Of a stretch of DNA of 64,000 nucleotides, positions 25,928 through 34,400 are shown piece by piece; within the stretch, counting starts at the first letter, position 1; each line of letters starts with the position of its first letter. Location: assembly GCA_903909415.1 (NCBI GenBank), contig CAIVVS010000260.1, positions 1-64,000 of the forward strand, written 5' to 3'. The notes beneath the pieces are model-generated. The model did not search any database. It saw nothing but the letters and a program-made list of their open reading frames with translations, and had not been told where the DNA came from. Source of the stretch: an uncultured Pseudomonadota bacterium. Lineage in GTDB: Bacteria > Pseudomonadota > Gammaproteobacteria > Burkholderiales > SG8-39. Position numbers and translations under genes: made by a program.

Positions 25928-27181
25928 TCAGTAACCCAGCAGTCCGCGCCACTGCTTCCAGAAGCCGCGCACCGCGCCCTCGGAAACCCGCGTCTGCCGC
26001 GCCGGGCCGACGTCATGCCCGCCCATCTCGACGATCGCGCCCACGCCCTGGTCGCCCTTGGTGGTGCGCTGCACGGCGTTGCCGATGAAGCCGTCCTCCA
26101 GCGACACCAGGCCGGCGGGGCCGACCAGGTTGCTCTGCATCAGGCGCATGCGCATCTGCTCCGGGGTGTCGTCCTCGTAGCAGAACACCCACCACTGCAG
26201 GTCGCAGCGGTCCAGGCCACGCGGCACCAGCAGGCGCACAGCCAGCGTGTTCTGGATCTGCTGCAGGAACACGTTGGGGAACAGGGTCTGGATCATGTGG
26301 GTGATGCCGTCCTCGAACTCCGGCCACACCTTGAGGATGCGGCGGTCCTCGATCGCCAGGTCGCGCATCGAGCGCAGGCCGCCGTTGGCGTAGTCGGTGC
26401 CCTCGGCATCGTCGGTCGCCATCTTGGCCCAGCTCAGGTGCGAGCCGCCGGCCTCGTTGACCTCCACCGCGCCGTCCATGGACAGGCGGTTCAGGCCGAA
26501 GGTCGCGAAGAAGGTGTGCAGCAGGCTCGCGTGGTAGGAGTCGCGCACGTTCTCGGCGTACAGCTTCCAGTTGTTGGGCAGCACCTGGGTGTAGCCGCCG
26601 ATCAGCTTGATCGGCTTGTGGAAAAAGCGCTCCAAGCTCCACACCATGCGCGGGCCGAACCACTCCGCCGCGGAGGGCAGCTTGTCGGAGAAGGTCGCGA
26701 ACACCAGGTTGCGTATGGTGTCCACGCGCAGTTCCTTCAGGCCCTTGCTGGCGATGTCGAAGCTCTCCGGCATGCCGCCCTCGCCGCGCACGCCGCGCTT
26801 GAAGGCCACCGACTGCAGCTTGCCGTCCAGGCTGTACACCCAGTTGTGGTACATGCAGGTGAAGTTCTCCAGCCTGCCGCCCGGCTCCAGGCACAGCATC
26901 GAACCGCGGTGGATGCAGCGGTTGACGAACACGCGGATCGCGCCGGCCGCATCGCGCACCATGATCACCGGGGTGTCTCCCACCCAGTTGGTGCGGTACT
27001 GGCCGGGCTCGGGGATCTCGACGTCCAGGCCCACCAGGTTCCAGGTCTCGCCCTGGAACAGCAGGCGCTGCTCGGCCTTGGCGATCTCCGGGTCGTTGTA
27101 GACGCGGAACGGCACGCGCGCCAGGCCCTCGTCGGGCCAGCGGAACATGGCGTCGGTTTCTGCCCTGCTGGTTGCATTCAT
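25928..27181 (-). CDS. Aromatic-ring-hydroxylating dioxygenase, alpha subunit
   Basis: The product is 417 aa. The Rieske cluster motif CIHRG then CMYHNWVY lies near residues 81-103, and the catalytic iron site ENVRDSYHASLLH near residue 203. Together with the adjacent beta gene this defines an alpha-beta dioxygenase, closest in layout to anthranilate, benzoate or salicylate hydroxylating enzymes. That group is an inference from length and motifs. Start 27181 is chosen as the first ATG that leads straight into family sequence; an ATG at 27220 would add 13 residues. It is divergent from receptor 6 with a perfect palindrome between. No reductase gene follows, unlike most such operons. Confidence 0.92.
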   Translation of the reverse strand: MNATSRAETDAMFRWPDEGLARVPFRVYNDPEIAKAEQRLLFQGETWNLVGLDVEIPEPGQYRTNWVGDTPVIMVRDAAGAIRVFVNRCIHRGSMLCLEPGGRLENFTCMYHNWVYSLDGKLQSVAFKRGVRGEGGMPESFDIASKGLKELRVDTIRNLVFATFSDKLPSAAEWFGPRMVWSLERFFHKPIKLIGGYTQVLPNNWKLYAENVRDSYHASLLHTFFATFGLNRLSMDGAVEVNEAGGSHLSWAKMATDDAEGTDYANGGLRSMRDLAIEDRRILKVWPEFEDGITHMIQTLFPNVFLQQIQNTLAVRLLVPRGLDRCDLQWWVFCYEDDTPEQMRMRLMQSNLVGPAGLVSLEDGFIGNAVQRTTKGDQGVGAIVEMGGHDVGPARQTRVSEGAVRGFWKQWRGLLGY

Positions 27182-27266
27182 CTTGGCATCCAATGCGGAA
27201 TCGGTCGGCGGATCGTACATGCATTCGCGAGGCGGGGAACTACGCGGGACGGGCGCACCGGCGCAA

Positions 27267-27299
27267 GCCATGCCGCACCGCAATGAGGCGCGGCATGGC
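27267..27299. promoter_or_regulatory. Perfect 10-bp palindrome in divergent Rieske/Bug region
   Basis: GCCATGCCGC (27267-27276) and GCGGCATGGC (27290-27299) are exact inverted repeats with a 13-base spacer. The site lies between the dioxygenase alpha start (27181, minus) and the Bug start (27381, plus), a natural operator position for shared control. Confidence 0.5.
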
Positions 27300-27380
27300 G
27301 TCGTTGCCCCGAATGCGCCAAGATGTGGCGGGGCCCCAACCACGGCTGCGGGCTTGCATGCCAACCAGAAAGGAACACCG

Positions 27381-28376
27381 ATGACACGCACGGTATCCGC
27401 CTCGAATCGCACGCGCCTCGGCGCGGCCCTGTTCGCCTGCGCCATGGGCTTGTGCGGCGGCGCGCTGGCGCAGGCCTGGCCGCAGCGCCCCATCACCGTG
27501 GTCGTGCCGATCGCACCGGGCGGCAGCGCCGACCCGATCGGCCAGGCCGTGGCCGGCAAGCTGTCGGAGGCCTTCGGCCAGCAGATGGTGCTGGAGCACC
27601 GCGGCGGGGCCAACGGGTTGATCGCCTACAACGCGGCTCGCGCGCGTCCGGCCGACGGCTACACGCTGCTGCTGGGCAACGACAGCCAGATGGTCACCAC
27701 CCCGCACCTGATGCCGGACCTGGGCTACTGGGACAGGCACTACGCGCCGGTGATACGCGGCATCAACGTCGAGTACGTGCTGGCGGTGCATCCGAGCATC
27801 CCCGCCAACACCGTGCCGGAACTCGTCACCTACCTCAAGGCCAACCCGGGCAAGGTCAGCTACGCGCACATCGGCACGGCCAGCATCCACCAGTTGTCCA
27901 TGGAGATGCTCAAGTCGGCCGCCGGCATCCCGGTGCCGGACGTGGTCGGCATTCCCTACAAGGGAAGCGGCCAGTACCTGGTGGACATGGTCGCGGGCGA
28001 AGTGAAACTCGCCTACGGCGGCCTGGCGCAGACCATGCCCTTCGTGCGCTCGGGCAAGCTCAAGGCGCTCGCGGTCGGCTCGCTCAAGCGGCTGGACACC
28101 TATCCCGCCCTGCCCGCGATCTCCGAGACCTGGCCCGGCTTCGAGACCAACTCGTCGTGGAACTACTTCGCGCCGCTGGGCACCCCGCCCGCGGTGCTCG
28201 CCCGGCTGAATGCCGAGATCAACAAGGCCCTGTCGGCGCCCGACGTGCGCGAGCGCCTGCTGGGCCTGGGCCTGTTCCCGCTGGGTGGCACCCCCGAGGC
28301 CCTGGCCACGCGCATGAAGGAAGACTACGAGAAGTGGGGCGCGATCATCCGAAAGCTCGGCCTGAAGATCCAGTAA
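27381..28376 (+). CDS. Bug/TctC-family solute-binding protein (receptor 6)
   Basis: The product is 331 aa. The signal peptide ends near GALAQA. The first ligand loop is VPIAPGGSADPIGQ, with Ala replacing the usual Phe/Pro pair, and GIPYKGSGQYL is conserved. PADGYTLLLGN and SGKLKALAVGS are present, while the VPTxxEAG stretch is weakened to ALPAISETWPGFE. The ATG at 27381 has AAAGGA 5 bases upstream. It is a single gene closed by a strong hairpin at 28401. Being divergent from a dioxygenase that already has its own receptor downstream, it may handle a related ligand. Confidence 0.9.
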   Translation: MTRTVSASNRTRLGAALFACAMGLCGGALAQAWPQRPITVVVPIAPGGSADPIGQAVAGKLSEAFGQQMVLEHRGGANGLIAYNAARARPADGYTLLLGNDSQMVTTPHLMPDLGYWDRHYAPVIRGINVEYVLAVHPSIPANTVPELVTYLKANPGKVSYAHIGTASIHQLSMEMLKSAAGIPVPDVVGIPYKGSGQYLVDMVAGEVKLAYGGLAQTMPFVRSGKLKALAVGSLKRLDTYPALPAISETWPGFETNSSWNYFAPLGTPPAVLARLNAEINKALSAPDVRERLLGLGLFPLGGTPEALATRMKEDYEKWGAIIRKLGLKIQ

Positions 28377-28400
28377 GGCCACCGCCAGCCAAGCGGCATT

Positions 28401-28434
28401 AACTGCTCCCGGCGAGGCATCGCCGGGAGCAGTT
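28401..28434 (+). terminator. Strong hairpin after receptor 6
   Basis: A perfect 15-bp stem pairs 28401-28415 with 28420-28434 around a 4-base loop. It lies 24 bases after the stop. There is no long T-run downstream, but the stem is very stable. Confidence 0.75.
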
Positions 28435-28635
28435 CGCATTTCGGGCCGGCCGCGGCTCCTTGGAAGGCGCGGGACCGCTCGACGGATCGCCCCAAGGCAG
28501 ACACGCGCGGCCTGCGCGCCGCGGCACGCGCGACGGCCTACGTTCGGAACCGCACAGACGCTCCCCGGCCACCGGACCAAGCTGTCCGCACGCACCCCGC
28601 AGCGTCGGTGCGCGGATTCCGTCCGGAGGCAAGCC

Positions 28636-29160
28636 ATGAGTCCCGCTCCCATGCAGCAGCCGATCCAGTTCCATCACGGAGCGCCGGCCGCGTTCGACGC
28701 CAACAAGGCGCGCGGTTCCGCGACCCAGCCAGTCGCAGAGCCGGGCCCGAAGCCGAGCGACACCGGCTTTGCCGCGATGCTGGATGGCTTCCGTTCCAGC
28801 GGCGGCACCTCCAGCGGCGCGGACCTCGGCCTTCTGCTCGCGCGCCACGATCACGGCGACTTCATCAGCTTCGCCCGGCTGCTGGTCGCGGGCGAGTTGT
28901 TCGCCTTCGAATGGCGGCACACGCTGTGGATTCCCATGTTCCAGTTCGACCAGCGGGACCTGTCGACCAAGCACGACGTCCAGCGGGTGCGCGCCGCGCT
29001 GCCCGCCAGCTTCAGCGGCTGGTCGCTGGCCGGCTGGTTCGCGCGGCCCAATGCGCTGCTCGGCGCGCGCCGCCCTGCTGACATGCTCGCCACCGACCTC
29101 GCCGCCGTGCTGCACGCCGCGCACGCGGTCGAAGGACCCCGAAGGCCTTGCTGGTCATGA
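28636..29160 (+). CDS. MbcA/ParS/Xre-type antitoxin-like protein (DUF2384)
   Basis: The product is 174 aa. The C-terminal 60 residues, with GWSLAGWFARPNALLGARRPADML, match the toxin-binding domain of the Xre/MbcA/ParS group. The preceding part with ELFAFEWRHTLWIPMFQFD is the usual companion segment of long-form members. The N-terminal 45 residues are low-complexity. No RES or other toxin gene lies beside it. Its stop overlaps the start of an FNR-like regulator (ATGA at 29157), so the two are made together. The ATG at 28636 has a perfect GGAGG 6 bases upstream. It may be a repurposed regulator rather than an antitoxin, which is inference. Confidence 0.75.
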   Translation: MSPAPMQQPIQFHHGAPAAFDANKARGSATQPVAEPGPKPSDTGFAAMLDGFRSSGGTSSGADLGLLLARHDHGDFISFARLLVAGELFAFEWRHTLWIPMFQFDQRDLSTKHDVQRVRAALPASFSGWSLAGWFARPNALLGARRPADMLATDLAAVLHAAHAVEGPRRPCWS

Positions 29161-29882
29161 CGGCTACCCTGAGCAGGATCGGCCCCGCTAGGGCGACGGA
29201 CCTGCCGCGCCGCCCGCCTGCGGTCCCGGCGGAGCCCGATTCGGCGGAGCATGGCTGGATGGACGGGTTCGGGCAGCCGCAGCGGCAGTTTACCAAGGGC
29301 GAGTTCCTCTACCGCGCCGGCGACCCGTTCCGCTACCTGTACGCGGTACGACGCGGTTCGTTCAGGAGCGCCAGCCTCTCGGAGGACGGACGCCAGCAGG
29401 TCACCGGCTTCCACCTCGCTGGCGAGCTGATGGCGCTGGACGCGATCGGCGCCTCCACCCATGCCAGCGAGGCGGTGTCCATGGAGGACAGCGCCGCGAG
29501 CGCCATTCCCTACGCGCTGCTGGCCAGCCAGTGCCGCGAGCACCCCGGGCTGCAGCGGCGCTTCCACCGGCTGATGAGCCGCGAGATCACGCGCGACCAT
29601 GGCGTGCTGCTCCTGCTGGGCAGCATGTGCGCCGAGGCGCGGCTCGCCGCCTTCCTGCTCAACCTGTCGCGCCGCCATGCCAATTGGGGCGGGCCCGACG
29701 GCGAGTTCATCCTGCACATGACGCGCGACGACATAGGCAGCTACCTTGGCATGCGCATCGAGACCGTCAGCCGCCAGTTCACCCGGTTCCAGGCGCGCGG
29801 CCTGCTGTCGGTTCGGCTGCGCCTGGTGCGCATACTCGACGCGGAGGGCATGCACGAATGCGCCGCGCGGCGCACCGGCTGA
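29157..29882 (+). CDS. FNR-like Crp-family transcription regulator without cluster cysteines
   Basis: The product is 241 aa. A cNMP-binding-type sensory beta-roll (about residues 45-150) and a C-terminal helix-turn-helix are seen. The recognition helix reads IGSYLGMRIETVSRQF, close to FNR, whose E-x-x-S-R contacts TTGAT half-sites. The four cysteines that hold the oxygen-sensing [4Fe-4S] cluster in FNR are absent: no Cys occurs in the first 50 residues, and the core position reads DSAASAIPY instead of carrying Cys. It should therefore not sense oxygen in the classical way. The ATG at 29157 overlaps the previous stop. Confidence 0.88.
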   Translation: MTATLSRIGPARATDLPRRPPAVPAEPDSAEHGWMDGFGQPQRQFTKGEFLYRAGDPFRYLYAVRRGSFRSASLSEDGRQQVTGFHLAGELMALDAIGASTHASEAVSMEDSAASAIPYALLASQCREHPGLQRRFHRLMSREITRDHGVLLLLGSMCAEARLAAFLLNLSRRHANWGGPDGEFILHMTRDDIGSYLGMRIETVSRQFTRFQARGLLSVRLRLVRILDAEGMHECAARRTG

Positions 29883-30006
29883 ATATGGTGAGGCCGGCAT
29901 CGGAGGCAGGCCGTTCCGCCGCATCGCACTCCGCGCGCAAAATGGCCTGAAAGCCGCATAAACCGCTGTTTTTCATAGCTATTTCTACCACCCCACCAGC
30001 AGCGGA

Positions 30007-30171
30007 TCAGGACGGCTGTCCGCGCGGCGGGGCGGACGCGGGACGTTCTTCACCCGGATGCATCCCGAGTGACAAGGGCATGGAGAGGAATGCCACGACC
30101 AGCACGGCGAGCATGGCCAGCGAAACGACGCCAATGAATTGGTAAAGGAACACCTTCAGTGATACATCCAT
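30007..30171 (-). CDS. Small single-helix membrane protein
   Basis: The product is 54 aa. Start 30171 has GGAG 9 bases upstream and gives MDVSLKVFLYQFIG followed by one transmembrane helix (about residues 8-33) and a Pro/Glu/Ala tail. A longer frame exists but lacks a ribosome site and would add a non-hydrophobic leader. No family is recognised. It stands alone between the FNR-like gene and a gene-free stretch. Confidence 0.5.
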   Translation of the reverse strand: MDVSLKVFLYQFIGVVSLAMLAVLVVAFLSMPLSLGMHPGEERPASAPPRGQPS

Positions 30172-30688
30172 CGCGCTGTCTCCAGCGCCGCATGCGGCGG
30201 CTGCCCGCCTGACGCAAAAATGGCCCGGAACGGAGTTGCCGTGCCGGGCCGAACCTTCCAGGCGTCCGCCAAGGGAGGGAAAAAGGACGAACACCCGAGG
30301 CCATCATGCGTGCCCGTCCGCGCCGCGTCGGTGCGCTTGCGCGCACAGCCCCGTCGCGCCAAGGAGCACCAGCAACGGGACGTGTCGGTCCTGGCTAGGC
30401 TCCTGCGCGAGGTGTCGCGTTCGAGGCCGGCAAGGAAGGGGACGGCGCCAGCATGCGCGTCACTTGATGCGGATGTCGTTCTTGAGTGAGCTGACGTCCG
30501 GAGCCGGCATTCTGTGCGGCGACCAGGGGCAGGGCCGTGCGCCCGCGTACATGCCCGAACCGGGCCGCGTTGCACAGGGGCACGGGTGCTGGGTGCGCTG
30601 ACACACCGACGCCACGCGCGCCGGCGCATAGGGTTGCGCGCTGCGCCGCCCAACCGGGCCGGCGCCACGCCACCACGGACGGATTCCC
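30172..30688. other. 517-base region without a supported gene; structured leader near its end
   Basis: Open frames here have erratic, Arg-rich compositions and no start signals, so I see no gene. A nested hairpin lies at 30618-30665: GCGCCGGC pairs with GCCGGCGC, and inside it GGTTG pairs with CAACC. It ends 23 bases before the RcnB-family start and may be a leader structure. Confidence 0.5.
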
Positions 30689-31171
30689 ATGAAACCAGGA
30701 ACCATCGCGGCAATTCTCGCCGCCGCATCGATGATCAGTGGCGCAACCGCGCTCGCCCAGGGCAAGGGTGAACGTGGTGGCGGCGACCGCAACGACTGGC
30801 AGGACCGCGGACAGCAAAGCCGCGGCCAGTCGCGCGATGCAGAGCGGCGCCCCGAGCGCGCCCAGCAGCGCCAGTTCCGCCCGGACGAGCGGCGGGAATC
30901 CCGCGGCCGGGGGCCGGAACGGCGCGACGCCATCACGCGCGAGCGAATGGAAGACCGGCGCGATGAGCGCGGCGCCGGCCCCAACCATGAATACCGTCGA
31001 GGACAACGCATGCCGGCGGAGTTCCGCACCCGCTACTACGTGGTCGATGACTGGCGCGGCCACGACCTGCATGCGCCGCCGCGGGGCTACCACTGGGTGC
31101 AGACCGGCGCGGACTTCGTACTGATCGCGATCGCGACCGGCCTGATCGCCGAACTCCTCCTGCGCAACTGA
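30689..31171 (+). CDS. RcnB-family periplasmic protein
   Basis: The product is 160 aa. The signal peptide is cleaved near TALAQ. A long charged stretch rich in Arg, Glu, Asp, Gly and Gln follows (residues 25-100). The conserved RcnB-type end comes last: YRRGQRMPAEFRTRYYVVDDWRGHDLHAPPRGYHWVQTG and a final hydrophobic DFVLIAIATGLIAELLL. RcnB in E. coli helps control nickel and cobalt efflux. The family is common and often of unknown role. The final hydrophobic part may anchor it to a membrane. The ATG at 30689 has a weak GGA site. Confidence 0.82.
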   Translation: MKPGTIAAILAAASMISGATALAQGKGERGGGDRNDWQDRGQQSRGQSRDAERRPERAQQRQFRPDERRESRGRGPERRDAITRERMEDRRDERGAGPNHEYRRGQRMPAEFRTRYYVVDDWRGHDLHAPPRGYHWVQTGADFVLIAIATGLIAELLLRN

Positions 31172-31410
31172 GCGGCACACCGTCGGTGCCCTGCCTCCCC
31201 GTCCGCTAGCCGCCGCGCCGGAACCGCCGCCCACAAGCAGGGGCGCGCCGCATCGGGCGGTGCACGACTGATGCGGGAATGCGGCCGCGCGGCGCGGCCA
31301 GTCGTCCCGGCACCCTGCGCGGGCCGGGACTGCCTATGTTCGATGGCGTACAGAACCTCCGCACCCATCGACGCACACTCTCCGCCTCATCGCACAGTCC
31401 ACGCAACCTC

Positions 31411-31431
31411 ATGAACAGGCTGGACGATTGA
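31411..31431 (+). CDS. Six-codon minicistron overlapping ndvB start (tentative)
   Basis: ATG AAC AGG CTG GAC GAT TGA encodes MNRLDD. Its TGA (31429-31431) overlaps the TTG start of ndvB (31428-31430) as TTGA. Such an overlap could feed ribosomes to a weak TTG start. It may equally be chance, since no strong ribosome site precedes it. Confidence 0.3.
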   Translation: MNRLDD

Positions 31432-34400
31432 AGACAAGCGCCACTACCCTGGCCGGTTCATTGGCCGGGCTGATACGCCGATTCCGCCCGGGAGGATGGG
31501 CGGAGGAGTGGTCCGCCGACGAGCCTCCGCTGCGCTCCGAGCTGCTCAGCGTCGAGCAGATGGCCTCCCACGGCAAGGCGCTCGCCGCCTCGCATTCGCC
31601 GGGACGCAAGCGCATACGCGATCCCCTGCTGACTCGCCTGGCGCGCAACGAGTCGGTGCTGCACCGTGCGCGCGACCTGCTGATCGCCGCGGTGCTGGAC
31701 AAGCGCCCGGGCACCCCCGCCGGCGAATGGCTGCTGGACAACTTCCACCTGATCGAAGAGCAGATACGCACCGCGCGGCAGCACCTGCCGCCGGACTACA
31801 GCCGCGAACTGCCGCGCCTGGGCAACGGCCCTTCCGCCGGGTTGCCGCGCGTCTACGACATCGCGCTGGAGGCGATCTCGCACGGCGACGGCCAGGTGGA
31901 CCCGGAAACGCTGGGACGCTTCCTCACCGCCTACCAGAGCGTCACCACCCTGACGCTGGGCGAGCTCTGGGCGATCCCCATCATGCTGCGCCTGGCGCTG
32001 ATCGAGAACCTGCGCCGGGTGGGCACGCGCATCATCGCCCACCGCAGCGGGCGCGACCTCGCCGCCGTGTGGGCCGGCCACATGTCCGACGCGGTGCAGA
32101 ACGATCCCAAGAGCCTGATCCTGGTGGTGGCGGACATGGCGCGCTCCAACCCGGCGATGACCAGCTCCTTCGTCGCCGAGATCGCGCGCCGCCTGCAGGG
32201 CCAGAGCGCGGCGATGACCATGCCGCTGCACTGGATCGAGCAGCGCCTGGCCGAACTCGGCCTGTCCATCGCCCAGCTGGTGCAGGCCGAGAACCAGCAG
32301 CAGGCCGCCGACCAGGTCTCGATCAGCAACAGCATCAGCAGCCTGCGCCAGCACGCCGCCACCGACTGGCACGACTTCGTCGAATCCATGAGCGCCACCG
32401 AGCGCATCCTGCGCGAGGATGCCTCGGGCGTGTATCCGCGCATGGACTTCGCCACCCGCGACCACTACCGGCACGTGGTGGAGTCCCTCGCGCGCCGCGG
32501 CGGCCTCACCGAGGAGCGCGTCGCCGGGCTGTGCGTCCGGCTCGCGCTGGACGCCGCCGGGAAGGAAGGCGCGGCGTCCCCGCCCGACGGCGCATCCGGC
32601 ACCGGGGACCACCGCGAGGCGCACGTCGGGCACTACCTGGTCGGCGCCGGGCTCGCGCAGCTCGAGGCCGCGGCCGGCGCGCGCCCGCGCTGGAGCGCCG
32701 CCACCCGGTGCGTCGGCACGCGCGGCGCCTACCTCGCCTTCATCCTGCTGGTGACCACGGCGCTGACCGCGGCCCTGCTGTCGCACGCCGCGGCGAACGG
32801 CCTGCCGGGCTGGCTGGCCTGGCCGGGGGCGCTCGCCACCGCGCTCGCGATGAGCCAGCTGGCCATCGCCATCGCCAACTGGCTGGCCACGCTCACGCTC
32901 CTTCCCGAACCCCTGCCGCGGCTGGACTATGCCAAGGGACTGGAACGGGCCTCGCGCACCCTGGTGGTGATCCCCACCATGCTCTACACCGAGCGCAACG
33001 TGGAGGACCTGGCCGAGTCGCTGGAGGTGCGCTTCCTCGCCAACCGCGACGCCTTCCTGCAGTTCGGCCTGCTCACGGACTTCGGCGACGCCCCGGCGGC
33101 CGAGATGCCGGAGGACGCCGCGCTGCTCGCCCTCGCCTGCGAGCGCATCACCGCGCTGAACCTGAAGTACCACGGCGCCGCGCCCGCCGGCGAGGGCGAC
33201 CCGTTCTTCCTGTTCCACCGTCCGCGGCTGTGGAACGCCCGCGAGGGAGCCTGGATCGGCGAGGAGCGCAAGCGCGGCAAGCTCGCGGCGCTGAACGGAC
33301 TGCTGCTCGAGGGCATCAGCGCGCCGTTCTCGCGCATCGTCGGCGACGTCCAGGGCCTGTCCGGGGTGCGCTACGTGATCACGCTGGACACCGACACCCA
33401 GCTGCCGCGCGACTCCGCGCGACGCCTGGTGTCCACCATCGCCCACCCGCTCAACCGCGCGCTCTACGATCCGGCGCGCCGCCGCGTCACGCAGGGTTAC
33501 GGCATCCTGCAGCCGCGCGTGGCGGTGAGCCTGCCGGGCGCGAGCCATTCGCGCTACGCGCTGCTCCACGGCGAGGACGCGGGTCTGGATCCCTACACGC
33601 GCATGACCTCCGACGTGTACCAGGACCTGTTCGCCGAGGGCTCCTTCACCGGCAAGGGCATCTACGACGTGGCCGCCTTCGAGCTCGCGCTCAAGGACCG
33701 GCTGCCGGAGAACCGCATCCTCAGCCACGACCTGCTGGAGGGCTGCTACGCGCGCTCGGGCTATGCCAGCGACGTGCAGTTCTACGAGGAGAACCCGTCG
33801 CGCTACAGCACCGACGCGAGCCGCCGCCACCGCTGGATGCGCGGCGACTGGCAACTGGCGGCCTGGCTGCTGCGGCGCGTGCCGGCGGGAGGCCCCGGCG
33901 TCGGCGCCCGCGCCACCGAGGCCAACCCGCTGTCGCTGCTGTCCCAGTGGAAGATCTTCGACAACCTGCGCCGCAGCCTGGTCACGCCCGCGCTCACCGC
34001 CATCCTGCTGGCCGGCTGGCTCGCGCTAGACCAGGCCTGGCTCTGGACCGCCGCCGCGCTCGCCGTGCTGTGGCTGCCCGCCTTCGGCATGACGGCGGTG
34101 GAGCTCGCGCGCAAGCCCGCCGAGGCGCCGTTCGCGCAGCACCTTCGCATCGTGCTGCGCTCGGCGCTGGCGCGGCTGGCGGGATTCGCGTTCGCGGTGG
34201 CCTGCATGCCCTTCGAGGCCTGGCTGGCGCTGGACGCGGTGCTGCGCACGCTGTGGCGCGGGCTGGTGACGCGCCGGCGCATGCTGGAGTGGACCGCCAG
34301 CGCGCGGCTGGACGCGGCCTGCGCGGCGGATGGCAGGCCGGGCACGCCGGCCATCATGCGGGCGCTGTGGCTCGCGCCGCTGCTGGCCGCGGGCATGGCC

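Noticed and set aside
28636..29882. Classical toxin-antitoxin pair
   Set aside because: The DUF2384 protein resembles antitoxins, but the neighbour is a transcription regulator rather than a RES-type toxin, so a TA module is not supported.
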